Positions 1 to 8,351 of a stretch of DNA of 56,596 nucleotides are shown here, piece after piece. Origin of the DNA: Candidatus Rokuibacteriota bacterium (GTDB lineage Bacteria; Methylomirabilota; Methylomirabilia; Rokubacteriales; CSP1-6); contig QHRX01000015.1 of NCBI GenBank assembly GCA_003221455.1, positions 1-56,596 on the forward strand, in the 5' to 3' direction. The notes under the pieces are model-generated. The model searched no databases. It worked only from the letters and a program-made list of their open reading frames with translations, and was not told where the DNA came from. A program made the position numbers and the translations under genes. The first letter of the stretch is position 1; each line of letters begins with the position of its first letter.

Positions 1-356
1 GACACACGCAGGTGCACGGTTCGCCGGACCGGCTCGCGCAGGTCGAACACCCGACCGCACTCCACACAGGTGAAATGGTGGTGCTCGGACAGGTTGCCGT
101 CGAAACGGCTGCCGCCGGCGTCGGCCCGCTCGACGAGCAGGCCCTCGCGCACCAGCAGCCGCAGGTTGCGGTAGACGGTCCCGAGGCTGACACGGGGGAG
201 CCTCCGCCGCACGTGCCGGAACACCCACTCGGCGGTGGGATGGACGTCGGTGGCCCGCACGGTCGCGAGCACGATCCGGCGCGCCCGGGTGTTTCGGAGC
301 CCGTGTCCCCGGAGCGCCTCGACGTCGCGCGGGAGCTTCTCAGGAATGATTCTCAT
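1..356 (-). CDS. Fur-family transcriptional regulator, C-terminally truncated by window edge
   Basis: About 118 residues of a ferric-uptake-regulator-type repressor. The winged-helix DNA-binding part is complete (HPTAEWVFRHVR, then SLGTVYRNLRLLVREGL, the usual recognition helix). It is followed by the start of the dimerisation and metal domain with EHHHFTCVECGRVFDL, where the His cluster and CxxC are metal ligands. The second half runs off the window. The ATG at 356 has no Shine-Dalgarno but sits about 4 nt after the start site predicted from the promoter at 367-395, so it may be near-leaderless; a TTG at 395 is in frame but lies inside the -35 box. A Fur-box-like palindrome covers the start codon, suggesting autoregulation. 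Fur, Zur or PerR specificity cannot be decided from the visible part. Confidence 0.88.
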   Translation of the reverse strand, partial: MRIIPEKLPRDVEALRGHGLRNTRARRIVLATVRATDVHPTAEWVFRHVRRRLPRVSLGTVYRNLRLLVREGLLVERADAGGSRFDGNLSEHHHFTCVECGRVFDLREPVRRTVHLRV

Positions 357-357
357 T
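345..357. promoter_or_regulatory. Fur-box-like operator over the fur-family start codon
   Basis: Plus strand reads AATGATTCTCATT, a perfect 5+5 inverted repeat (AATGA / TCATT) around 3 bases. On the minus strand AATGAGAATCATT matches the E. coli Fur-box core AATGATAATCATT at 12 of 13 positions. It covers the ATG of the Fur-family gene and lies just downstream of its predicted transcription start, a position expected for autorepression. Binding is inferred. Confidence 0.65.
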
Positions 358-366
358 AGCGGATCG

Positions 367-395
367 ACGATACCGCGGCCGCGGCCCGCTGTCAA
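367..395 (-). promoter_or_regulatory. Sigma70-type promoter of the Fur-family gene
   Basis: Minus strand: TTGACA (395-390), 17-base spacer, TATCGT (372-367). The -35 is a perfect consensus and the -10 matches 4 of 6. Predicted transcription start is near 360, four bases before the ATG. Confidence 0.6.
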
Positions 396-479
396 CTCGG
401 GAGTTCGCGCCCCGCGAGGCGCGCGGTGGCGGCCCCTCGACGCCTCCGGTACACTATCCACCTCAGGAGGACCCGCCGG

Positions 480-3257
480 ATGTCGCAGCCCTCATGGCTC
501 CGGATCGACGGAGCGCGGCAGAACAACCTGAAGAACGTCTCCCTCGCCGTCCCGCACGACCGGGTGACCGTCATCACCGGTGTCTCCGGCTCCGGCAAAT
601 CGTCGCTCGCGTTTGACACGATCTTCGCCGAGGGGCAGTGGCGCTACATCGAGTCCCTCTCCTCCTACGCCCGCCTGTTCCTCGAGCGCGTCGACCGGCC
701 CGACGTGGACCGGATCGAGCACATCCGGCCCTCGATCGCCCTCGAGCAGAAGAACCCGGTGCGGACGGCACGCTCGACCGTGGGAACCGCCACCGAGGTC
801 TATGACTACCTCCGCCTGCTCTACGCGAAGATCGGACAGGTCCACTGCCCGCGCTGCGGCGCGCCCGTCCGGTGGCACTCGGCCGAGCGCGTCGTCGACA
901 CGCTGCTGGCCGAGCACCCGGGCGGGCGCGCCCTCATCGGGTTTTCGCTCATCGTGCCGCCGGGCACCGAGCCGGAGCGGCTCTGGAGCGATCTCACCCG
1001 GCGCGGGTTCGCCCGGGTCTGGCTCGACGGCGCCGTCGTCGACCTCTCGCCGCCGCCGCGGGGCGGAGGGGACGCGCTCCGGGCGGGGAGCGTCGTCGTC
1101 GTTCTCGATCGCGTCGGGCTCGACCCCGCCCACCGCAAGCGGATCGCCGATTCCGTGGAGATGGCGCTCCTCGAGGGAGGGGGACGGCTCTGGGTCGACG
1201 TGGCCGGCGGCGGGCCGCGGGTCTTCTCGCGCGAGTTCCGGTGCGTCGCCTGCGAGCTCGCGGTCGAGCGCCCCCAGCCGTTGCTCTTCTCGTTCAACCA
1301 CCCGGTCGGGGCCTGTCCCGAGTGCAAGGGGTTCGGCAACATCCTCCGCTACGACGAGGCCCTCGTGATCCCGGACCCGACGCGGAGCCTGGCCGGCGGC
1401 GCCGTCGAGCCGTGGACCTCGCCGTCGGGCAAGTGGTACCAGCGCGAGCTCTTGAAGGCGGCCCGCCGGCGCGGCATCGACGCCACCCGCTCCTGGGCGG
1501 AGCTCGGGCCCGACGAGCGCCGGCTCGTCCACGAGGGCGACCGGTCGTTCCCGGGCATCCGCGGCTTCTTCGAGGAGGTCGAGGCGTACCGCTACAAGCT
1601 GCACGTCCGCGTGTTCCTCTCGCGCTACCGGAGCCAGTTCCCCTGTCCCGCCTGCCGGGGGACGCGCCTCCGTCCCGAGGCGCTCGCGGTCCGGGTGGGC
1701 GGGCTCTCGATCGCCGAGCTGCTGGCGCTCACGATCGAGGACGCCGCGCGCTTCGTGGCGGAGCTCGGGCTCGACGACTTCGAGCGCGCTCTCGCCCGCG
1801 AGATCCTGCGCCAGCTGCAGGCCAAGCTCGCCTTCCTCGTGCGGGTGGGGCTCGGCTATCTCACGCTCGCGCGCCAGACGCGGACCCTGGCGGGCGGGGA
1901 GGCTCAGCGGGTGAACCTCGCCAACCAGCTCGGTTCGCAGCTCGTGGGCACGCTCTACGTCCTCGACGAGCCGTCGATCGGCCTCCACGCGCGCGACACC
2001 GCGCGCCTGGCCGATCTCTGCGGCGAGCTTGCCCACGCGGGCAACACCGTCGTCATCGTCGAGCACGACCGGGGGTTCATCGAGGCCGCCGACTGGATCG
2101 TCGAGGTGGGGCCCGGCTCGGGCGAGCGGGGCGGGGAGATCGTGTTCGCCGGCGCCCTCGACGAGTTCCGGACGAACACGCGCTCGCTGACGGCGCGCTA
2201 CCTCACGGGCCGGGAGTCGATCCCCGTCCCGTTCGTCCGCCGGGAGCCGCGGCGGTTCCTCGTCCTGACCGGCGCCCGCGAGCACAACCTGAAGCAGGTG
2301 ACCCTCCGGGTGCCGCTCCAGACGCTGACGGTGGTCAGCGGCGTGTCGGGATCGGGCAAGTCGACCCTCGTGCACGACACCCTCTACCGTGCGGTGGCCC
2401 GCGCCTTCAAGGTCGAGTTCGCGCCGCCGGGGGCGTACGACGCGCTGCAGGGCCTCGAATATCTGAGAGGCGTGCGGCTGATCGATCAGCAGCCGATCGG
2501 GCGCACCCCGCGCTCGAACCCGGTCACCTACATCAAGGCGTTCGACGAGATCCGCAAGCTGTTCGCCGCCCAACCCCAGGCCCGGACCCTTGGCCTCTCG
2601 GCCGGGGCCTTCTCCTTCAACGTTCCCGGTGGGCGCTGCGAGGCGTGCCAGGGGGACGGCTTTCAGAAGCTCGAGATGTACTTCTTCGAGGACATCTACG
2701 TCACGTGCGAGGCGTGCGAGGGCCGGCGCTACGGCCCCGAGGTCCTGCGGGTCGCCCACCGGGGCCGGAACATCAGCCAGGTCCTGCAGCTCACCGTGGA
2801 CGACGCGCTCGGCCTGTTCGCGACCCACTCGGGGATCGAGCGCCGCCTCCGCGCGCTCCAGGAGGTCGGCCTCGGCTACCTGCGGCTCGGGCAGCCCGCG
2901 ACGACGCTCTCGGGCGGGGAGGCCCAGCGGCTCAAGATCGCCGCCGAGCTCGGCGCCCGGCTGGCCACGGACTTCCTCTACCTGCTCGACGAGCCCACGA
3001 CCGGCCTCCACCTCGACGACGTGCGGAAGCTGCTCGCCGTGCTGCAGCGGCTGGTCGAGGCGGGCAACACGGTGGTGGTCGTCGAGCACCACCTCGACGT
3101 GATCAAGTCGGCGGATTGGGTCGTCGACCTCGGTCCCGAGGGCGGTGAGGCCGGCGGCGAGATCGTGGCCGAGGGGCCGCCCGAGGTCCTGGCGCAGGCC
3201 GCGGGGTCCTACACGGGGAAGTTCCTCGCGGAGCTGCTTCGCCGCCAGGGCGCATGA
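480..3257 (+). CDS. uvrA: Excinuclease ABC subunit A
   Basis: UvrA (925 aa) is the damage-recognition ATPase of nucleotide excision repair; it loads UvrB at lesions. Visible: first Walker [10 protein letters not shown], a CPRCG pair, the UvrB-binding region, a zinc module (CVAC then CPEC), the insertion domain, a further CPAC motif, ABC signature [12 protein letters not shown], second Walker [10 protein letters not shown], the CEACQGDG zinc finger, second signature [15 protein letters not shown] and Walker [13 protein letters not shown]. Length is normal, and the UvrB-binding and insertion regions argue against the short UvrA2 class. The ATG at 480 is chosen over an upstream in-frame start because AGGAGG lies at 465-470, nine bases before it. 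A -10-like TACACT is at 450-455. The stop overlaps the next start by 4 bases (ATGA). Confidence 0.96.
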   Translation: MSQPSWLRIDGARQNNLKNVSLAVPHDRVTVITGVSGSGKSSLAFDTIFAEGQWRYIESLSSYARLFLERVDRPDVDRIEHIRPSIALEQKNPVRTARSTVGTATEVYDYLRLLYAKIGQVHCPRCGAPVRWHSAERVVDTLLAEHPGGRALIGFSLIVPPGTEPERLWSDLTRRGFARVWLDGAVVDLSPPPRGGGDALRAGSVVVVLDRVGLDPAHRKRIADSVEMALLEGGGRLWVDVAGGGPRVFSREFRCVACELAVERPQPLLFSFNHPVGACPECKGFGNILRYDEALVIPDPTRSLAGGAVEPWTSPSGKWYQRELLKAARRRGIDATRSWAELGPDERRLVHEGDRSFPGIRGFFEEVEAYRYKLHVRVFLSRYRSQFPCPACRGTRLRPEALAVRVGGLSIAELLALTIEDAARFVAELGLDDFERALAREILRQLQAKLAFLVRVGLGYLTLARQTRTLAGGEAQRVNLANQLGSQLVGTLYVLDEPSIGLHARDTARLADLCGELAHAGNTVVIVEHDRGFIEAADWIVEVGPGSGERGGEIVFAGALDEFRTNTRSLTARYLTGRESIPVPFVRREPRRFLVLTGAREHNLKQVTLRVPLQTLTVVSGVSGSGKSTLVHDTLYRAVARAFKVEFAPPGAYDALQGLEYLRGVRLIDQQPIGRTPRSNPVTYIKAFDEIRKLFAAQPQARTLGLSAGAFSFNVPGGRCEACQGDGFQKLEMYFFEDIYVTCEACEGRRYGPEVLRVAHRGRNISQVLQLTVDDALGLFATHSGIERRLRALQEVGLGYLRLGQPATTLSGGEAQRLKIAAELGARLATDFLYLLDEPTTGLHLDDVRKLLAVLQRLVEAGNTVVVVEHHLDVIKSADWVVDLGPEGGEAGGEIVAEGPPEVLAQAAGSYTGKFLAELLRRQGA

Positions 3258-4126
3258 ACTACCACCACGTCATCGAGGCGCTCGGCATTCTGATGTGCGG
3301 CCTCATCTTCTACTCGTACGCGTACCGGTGGTTCCCGTTGGTCCCGCGGCTCGCGCCGTATCGCGGCGTGATCATGGGCGCGGCGTTCGGCGCGCTGACG
3401 GTCGCGCTGATGATCGCGCGGATCGAGGTCCAGCCCGGGGTCGCCACCGACACGCGACACACCCCACTGGCCCTCATCGGGCTCTTCGAGGGGATGACCG
3501 CCGGCCTCGCCGCGGCCGTTGCGGGCGCGCTCTACCGCGCCCGCGAGGGCGGCGTCGGGGCCACGCCGGGGATCGCCGCCCTGCTCGCCGTCGGGCTCGC
3601 CGCCGGCCTCGTGCACCGCTGGGCCGCGCGGGGCGGCGGTGTCCGCCTGGCCCACTCGGCGGTCCTCGCCGCCGTCACGTACGCGCTCACCGCCGCCTCG
3701 TTCCTTCCGCTCGGCCCGAGCGGATGGCGGCTCTTCGCCAAGCAGTGGTGGGAGCTGCTCCTGGCCGACGCCGTCGGCATCTGGCTCGCCGCGCGGCTCT
3801 TCGTAGACGTGGTCGAGCGCGAGCGCCGCGAGGCGGCCGAGCGCGAGACGGCGGCGCTGAAGTCGGTGACGGAGCTGGCCAACGCGGCGGCTCACGAGAT
3901 CAACAACCCGCTCACCAGCGTGGTCGGCCTCCTCGACCTGCTCGCCAAGCGCCTCCCGGCGGGTTCGCGCGAGACGGAGTGGGCCGGGCGCGCCAAGGAG
4001 GCGAGCCTCCGCATCGCCGAGATCGTCGCGCGCATGCGGCACATCACGCGCCTCGAGCGCGCGGAGTCGCCAGACCACCTGCCGCCGCTCCTCGACATCG
4101 AGAAGTCCTCCGACGAGCCGTCGTGA
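3254..4126 (+). CDS. LytS-type membrane sensor with histidine-kinase DHp domain but no ATPase domain
   Basis: 290 aa. Residues 1-185 form about five to six transmembrane helices resembling the 5TMR-LYT sensor region of LytS kinases (LIGLFEGMTAGLAAAVAGALYR, then GGVGATPGIAALLA). After a charged linker (186-205) comes a dimerisation/phosphoacceptor helix with the H-box AAAHEINNPLTSVVG, putative phospho-His 214. The protein ends about 75 residues later without any N, G1 or G2 box of an ATP-binding domain. It therefore looks unable to autophosphorylate and may be phosphorylated in trans or act as a dimerisation partner. It starts inside the uvrA stop (ATGA) and its own stop overlaps the GTG of the thiolase gene, so the three are probably co-translated. 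Ligand unknown. Confidence 0.8.
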   Translation: MNYHHVIEALGILMCGLIFYSYAYRWFPLVPRLAPYRGVIMGAAFGALTVALMIARIEVQPGVATDTRHTPLALIGLFEGMTAGLAAAVAGALYRAREGGVGATPGIAALLAVGLAAGLVHRWAARGGGVRLAHSAVLAAVTYALTAASFLPLGPSGWRLFAKQWWELLLADAVGIWLAARLFVDVVERERREAAERETAALKSVTELANAAAHEINNPLTSVVGLLDLLAKRLPAGSRETEWAGRAKEASLRIAEIVARMRHITRLERAESPDHLPPLLDIEKSSDEPS

Positions 4127-5337
4127 GCGGCCTGCGGAACCGGTACTGTATCGTCGGCGTCGGCGAGACCGAGTACTCGCGCGACTCGGGCCGGACCACG
4201 CGGGCGATGGCGGTGGAGGCGATCGGCGCCGCCGTGCTCGACGCCGGCCTTGGCCCGGGCCAGGTCGACGGCATGCTGAGCTACCAGCTCGCCGACTCGA
4301 CGCCCGCGCCCTGGGTCGCCGCCGACCTGGGCCTCCGCCTGAACTTTTACATGGACGTGCTCGGCGGCGGCTCCTCCACGGAGGCGCTGATCGGCCTGGC
4401 GATGGGCGCCATCGAGGCGGGGATGTGCGAGACGGTGGCGCTGTTCCGCTCGATGAACGGCTACACGGAGGTGCGCATCGGCGGGACCGGCGCGCGCGCC
4501 GCCCAGCCCGTGCGTGGCCTCGACCTGGCCCAGCGTCCCTACGGCATGACGAGCGCGGGACAGAACTTCGCGCTCACGTTCATGCGGCACATGTACGAGT
4601 ACGGCACGACGTCGGCGCAGGTCGCCCACGTCCGCGCGGCCCACAGCCGGCACGCCTCCCAGAACCCGAAGGCGTTGCTCAAGGAGCGCGTCACGGTGGC
4701 GGACGTGCTCGCCTCGCGCTGGATCGTCAAGCCGCTCCACCTGCTCGACTGCTGTCTGGAGACCGACAACGCCACCTGCCTGATCGTGACCTCCGCCGAA
4801 CGAGCGCGGGACCTGCGGCAGCGCCCCGTGTACGTCATGGGCGTCGCCGGACGCGTCTCGAAGCCGCGCACGGACTTCCACTGGGCCCATGGCCCGATCA
4901 CGCGCGTGGCGGGATACTTCGCCCGGGACATCGTGTTCGGCCAGGCCGGCGTCACGCCGGAGGACGTCGACGTCACCGGCTCCTACGACGCCTTCACCTT
5001 CACGACGATGTTGCAGCTCGAGGAGTACGGCTTCTGTGTGAAGGGCGAGGGCGGCGCGTACGTGTCGAGCGGGATCATCGAGCTGGGCGGCCGGCGCCCG
5101 AACAACACCTCGGGCGGGCACCTCTGCGAGGGCTACACGCACGGCATGTCGATGGTGATCGAGAACGTCCGCCAGCTGCGCGGCACCGTCGACGACTACT
5201 GTCCCGACGGCCGGGAGGGGAAGCACTCGTACGACTACGCGCCTGGGCGCTGCCGGCAGGTCCGGGACGCGACGATCGCGATGAACATGGGTTGGGCGTC
5301 GCCTCCGACCGGCAGCGCCCTGATCTTGGGACGGTAG
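4123..5337 (+). CDS. Thiolase-fold protein (acetyl-CoA acetyltransferase / lipid-transfer type)
   Basis: 404 aa, GTG start overlapping the upstream TGA by 4 bases. The N-terminus (YCIVGVGETEYSRDSGRTT) and the layout match the SCP-x / lipid-transfer thiolase group. The stretch LGGGSSTEALIGLAMGAIEAG corresponds to the region around the nucleophilic Cys of classical thiolases, which is not obviously kept. Late GGHLCEGYTHGMSMVIENVRQL resembles the conserved C-terminal GGxxxxGHP-type loop. Proteins of this type typically pair with DUF35 Zn-ribbon proteins in acyl-CoA or steroid side-chain metabolism, and such a gene follows 55 bp downstream. Substrate unknown; a true retro-Claisen activity cannot be claimed. 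Confidence 0.82.
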   Translation: MSGLRNRYCIVGVGETEYSRDSGRTTRAMAVEAIGAAVLDAGLGPGQVDGMLSYQLADSTPAPWVAADLGLRLNFYMDVLGGGSSTEALIGLAMGAIEAGMCETVALFRSMNGYTEVRIGGTGARAAQPVRGLDLAQRPYGMTSAGQNFALTFMRHMYEYGTTSAQVAHVRAAHSRHASQNPKALLKERVTVADVLASRWIVKPLHLLDCCLETDNATCLIVTSAERARDLRQRPVYVMGVAGRVSKPRTDFHWAHGPITRVAGYFARDIVFGQAGVTPEDVDVTGSYDAFTFTTMLQLEEYGFCVKGEGGAYVSSGIIELGGRRPNNTSGGHLCEGYTHGMSMVIENVRQLRGTVDDYCPDGREGKHSYDYAPGRCRQVRDATIAMNMGWASPPTGSALILGR

Positions 5338-5392
5338 ACGCGGTGGCCCCGGTCGATCGCGCCGCGTCGAGCCGGCAGGGATAGGGCGGGGG

Positions 5393-5893
5393 ATGCCCGC
5401 CGTCGAATACCGGGGAATGACGCTCGTCATCCCCGACAACGACTCCGAGTGGAAGGAGTACTTCGCGGCGGCGCGCGCCCATCGGCTGATCCTCCGCGCC
5501 TGCGTGGCGTGCGGCCGCCTGCGCTACCCCCCGAGCCACGGCTGCCCGTGGTGCGCGGACCTCGGCTGGACGTGGCGCGAGGTGTCGGGCCGGGGCACGA
5601 TCCACTCCTACGAGATCGTCGTCCACGCGATCCAGCCCGGCTTCCGCGACTGGGCGCCCTACCCCGTCGTGCTGGTCGAGCTCGACGAGCAGCGGGGCCA
5701 GCCGACGGCCGACGAGGCGCTCCGCATCGTCGCCAACCTGGTCCGGCCAGACCTCCGACCCGAAGCCGAGGAAAACGTGGCGATCGGCAAGCGCGTCCGG
5801 GTCGTCTTCCAGGACCTCGCCGACCAGGTCGCCCTCCCCCAGTTCACGCTCAGCGACGAGCCTCCCGCCGGGCGCGTCTGGCGCCTGGCCTGA
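5393..5893 (+). CDS. DUF35 Zn-ribbon / OB-fold protein, partner of the thiolase-like protein
   Basis: 166 aa. An N-terminal helix (DNDSEWKEYFAAARAHRL) leads to a rubredoxin-like zinc ribbon CVACGRLRYPPSHGCPWC (two CxxC pairs) and then an OB-fold beginning GRGTIHSYEIVVHA with YPVVLVELDEQ. This is the standard architecture of the MaoC/thiolase accessory proteins (ChsH2-like). In known cases the DUF35 subunit completes the acyl-CoA site of a thiolase or hydratase. Placement 55 bp after the thiolase-like gene supports a shared complex. ATG is preceded by a G-rich ribosome site. Confidence 0.87.
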   Translation: MPAVEYRGMTLVIPDNDSEWKEYFAAARAHRLILRACVACGRLRYPPSHGCPWCADLGWTWREVSGRGTIHSYEIVVHAIQPGFRDWAPYPVVLVELDEQRGQPTADEALRIVANLVRPDLRPEAEENVAIGKRVRVVFQDLADQVALPQFTLSDEPPAGRVWRLA

Positions 5894-6221
5894 CCTCGGC
5901 CCCCCCGCCGCCTCGACGTCGACGCGTCGACCGCCGATTCACCGGAATTCGCGCGCTGACCCGGACGGCGGGGCGCGGCCTCGCCGATCGCGCAGACCAA
6001 GGTCGGCGGAGCGTGCCGCTCGACCGCGGGCGGCGACGGTGAGAGGCCGAAGCTCGCCGGCGGCCCGCACGGCGCCCGTGCGCTGAGGCGAACAGGGTGA
6101 CGGCGAGGGCGCCGGGCGTGCCAGACGCGTCGCGCTGAGCTCGTCCCGCCGGCGCCGTGGGCTGACGGGGCGGAGCTGCGACGCGCGCGTGGTCCGCGCG
6201 CCGGATCGACCTCGGACGGGA
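5894..6221. other. Intergenic region with two perfect palindromes
   Basis: 328 bases between convergent genes with no credible gene. It contains a 14-bp perfect palindrome GTCGACGCGTCGAC (5918-5931), 25 bp after the DUF35 stop, and a second 14-bp palindrome CGGGACTAGTCCCG (6217-6230) that includes the stop codon of the opposite gene. Either could act as a terminator stem, but neither is followed by a T-run. Confidence 0.5.
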
Positions 6222-6881
6222 CTAGTCCCGGCAGGCCTCGAAGTCCGCGTAGTCGCCCTCGGCGTAGCTCTGGGTGTCGTCCGAGTCGGTGAGGACGGCG
6301 ATGCCGAGTGGCTTGGGCGGCGTCGGGTCGTTGAAGCGGCGCGCGTAGTCCGCGGCGACGTTGACGCGCTCCTCGACCCAGCGGTCCCGGTCCGGCGGCG
6401 CCCCGCTCTCCAGGACGAGCATCTTCGTCAGGCCGTGGCTCGCCTCCAGCATCGTGCCCTTCGGCACCTTCTCGCTCCAGATGTATTTCAGCGCCTTCAC
6501 GGTCCTCACGACCAGGGCGCGGTAGGGGAAGACCGCGTACACGCCGACGGCGCTGTCGTTCCTTCCCGCCTGCTCGTCGGCGCCCAGGGGGAACTGGCGC
6601 GACCGCCACTTCCAGTGCAGCACCGGGTACGCCGTGAGATCCCACCCCCGCTCGAGCGCCGCCTGGACGCCGAGGTTGCGGGCGGCCGCGTGCAGGTACC
6701 GGCGATCGCCCTCGGCCCGGACCGTGTAGACGGCGCGGCCCGACTCCTCGCGGACCTTCCATCCGTTTGGGAAGGCGCCCGCGGCGGAACCGGCGAAGTC
6801 GTCGAAGACGATGCAGCCGTCCCTCGCGGACGCGGGAACGGGCCCCGCGAGGAGCAGCGCCAGCAGGACGCCCGCGATCAT
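6222..6881 (-). CDS. Secreted DUF3047 protein
   Basis: 219 aa with an N-terminal signal peptide (MIAGVLLALLLAGPVPASA). The mature part fits DUF3047: VFDDFAGSAAGAFPNGWKV, YPVLHWKWR, GVYAVFPY and the terminal VLTDSDDTQSYAEGDYADF. The family is an uncharacterised, probably periplasmic, jelly-roll-like domain. The start at 6881 overlaps the stop of the VWA gene by 4 bases (ATGA), so it is translationally coupled to it. Function unknown; a carbohydrate- or ligand-binding role is only a guess from the fold. Confidence 0.83.
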   Translation of the reverse strand: MIAGVLLALLLAGPVPASARDGCIVFDDFAGSAAGAFPNGWKVREESGRAVYTVRAEGDRRYLHAAARNLGVQAALERGWDLTAYPVLHWKWRSRQFPLGADEQAGRNDSAVGVYAVFPYRALVVRTVKALKYIWSEKVPKGTMLEASHGLTKMLVLESGAPPDRDRWVEERVNVAADYARRFNDPTPPKPLGIAVLTDSDDTQSYAEGDYADFEACRD

Positions 6882-8305
6882 CGGCCGCGGCGCCACCAGT
6901 GGTGGACGAGATCGTCGACGACCTCGCCCAGCTGGCCGATCGTCCGGCACTCGCGGACGACGTCGCAGGCGGGCGCGTAGAGCGGCATCACGCTGTCGCC
7001 GACGCCCCACCCCCACTGCCCCTCGGGGTTGAGCCAGATGACGCCCTTGACCCGCTCCCGGATCAGCCGGAGCGCCCACGCCTGGGGGTCGTTGTAGTTG
7101 TTCCGCGCGTCGCCGAGCACGAGCACCGTGGTGCGTCGGTCGAGGCCGTCGAGCTCGTTCCGGCAGAAGCGGCTGAAGGCGTGCCCGAAGTCGGACCGAC
7201 AGTGGTAGTCGACGGGCGCCCCGCGGAGCGCCCACTCGATGGCCCGCTCCACGGGATCGCGGTCGAAGGCCTGGGTCACCTCCGCGATCTCCGAGACGAG
7301 CACGAAGGAGCGGACGCGCGAGAAGCACTCCTGCAGGCTCCACACGAGCTGGAGCATGAAGCGCGATGCGTTCCGGACAGAGTCCGAAACGTCGCAGATC
7401 GTCACGAGCTTCGGCTTCTCGCGGTGCCGCCGCCGCAGCACGATCTCCATGGGGATGCCGCCGTACTGCAGGCTCTTGCGGATCGTCCGGCGGGAGTCGA
7501 GGCGGCCCCGCTCTTCCTGACGCTGCCGGAGCGCCAGCGCGTCCTTGATCCGGCGCGCGAGGCGCGCGACCACCGCCTTCATCTGCGCCACCTCGTCCGC
7601 GGTCAGCGCGAACAGCGGCTTGTCGCTCAGGAGCTCGCGCGTCAGCCGCTCCCCCTGTCGGTACGCGCGCCGCTCGAGCTCCCGCTCGACATGCTGGCGG
7701 ATCATCCGCCGGAGGGCGTCGAGCCTCAGGTCGAGGTAGCTGCGGATCCGGGCGAGGCGACCGGGATCGAGCCCGCGCGCCTCCAGCATCCGGACCAGGC
7801 GGTCGAGGTCTCGCTCGATGGCCGCCCAGTCGAGGCCGTCCTGGATCCGCCGCGAGAAGACCCCCACCTGGAGAAAGTACATGAGCCGCTCGAGCCCGGC
7901 GCTCTGCCCGCTCGAGCGGATCGCCCGCTCGAGCTCCGAGCCGTGGCCTCGCAGCAGGAGCTCCGTCAGCTCGTCGAGCTCGATCGCCTCCTCGGTGATG
8001 AGGCGGTCCAGGAGCTCCTGGATGGGGGGATCGTCCGGGCCGAGCGCCCGGGCGAGGCCGGCGCCGAGCGCCTGGAGGTCGAGGAAATAGAGGCTGAACA
8101 GGCGCTCGAAGGTCGGCAGGTCGCGCGCTTCCTTAATGAGCGAGGCCGCCAGCGCCCACTTGAAGGACTCGCGGTCGCCGAGGCCGATCTCGGCGCTCGC
8201 GGCGAGGGCGTCGAGAGCCTCGGAGGGGGAGATCCGGATCTCCGCGCGCCGGAGATCGCCCACGAACTCGAGGACACGCCGGTCCACGGCTCGATTATCC
8301 GACAC
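6878..8305 (-). CDS. CoxE-like VWA domain protein
   Basis: 475 aa. Residues 1-290 are an all-helical region found in CoxE-like proteins; the C-terminal von Willebrand A domain starts near 298 with a MIDAS motif DVSDS (305-309) and VLVLGDARNNYNDP later. VWA proteins of this class work with MoxR AAA+ ATPases to insert metals or remodel enzymes, as CoxD/CoxE do for CO dehydrogenase. A MoxR gene lies upstream on the same strand (9945-10859), separated by a diguanylate cyclase. Start is GTG at 8305 with a weak ribosome site; an 8-bp perfect hairpin (8310-8328) sits immediately upstream. The client enzyme is not visible in the window. Confidence 0.87.
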   Translation of the reverse strand: MSDNRAVDRRVLEFVGDLRRAEIRISPSEALDALAASAEIGLGDRESFKWALAASLIKEARDLPTFERLFSLYFLDLQALGAGLARALGPDDPPIQELLDRLITEEAIELDELTELLLRGHGSELERAIRSSGQSAGLERLMYFLQVGVFSRRIQDGLDWAAIERDLDRLVRMLEARGLDPGRLARIRSYLDLRLDALRRMIRQHVERELERRAYRQGERLTRELLSDKPLFALTADEVAQMKAVVARLARRIKDALALRQRQEERGRLDSRRTIRKSLQYGGIPMEIVLRRRHREKPKLVTICDVSDSVRNASRFMLQLVWSLQECFSRVRSFVLVSEIAEVTQAFDRDPVERAIEWALRGAPVDYHCRSDFGHAFSRFCRNELDGLDRRTTVLVLGDARNNYNDPQAWALRLIRERVKGVIWLNPEGQWGWGVGDSVMPLYAPACDVVRECRTIGQLGEVVDDLVHHWWRRGR

Positions 8306-8309
8306 TCTC

Positions 8310-8328
8310 GCCCGGTCGGCGACCGGGC
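8310..8328 (-). terminator. Perfect hairpin between diguanylate cyclase and VWA gene
   Basis: GCCCGGTC (8310-8317), 3-base loop, GACCGGGC (8321-8328). It lies 23 bases after the stop of the diguanylate cyclase and 4 bases before the GTG of the VWA gene. No T-run follows, so it may be an inefficient terminator or a structure that limits ribosome access to the VWA start. Confidence 0.45.
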
Positions 8329-8351
8329 GGCGCTCGGCCCGGTGGACCCGC

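Noticed and set aside
492..3092. 866-codon open frame antisense to uvrA
   Set aside because: Arg/Ala/Leu-rich, no motifs, no ribosome site; a frame opened by third-position GC bias over a certain gene.
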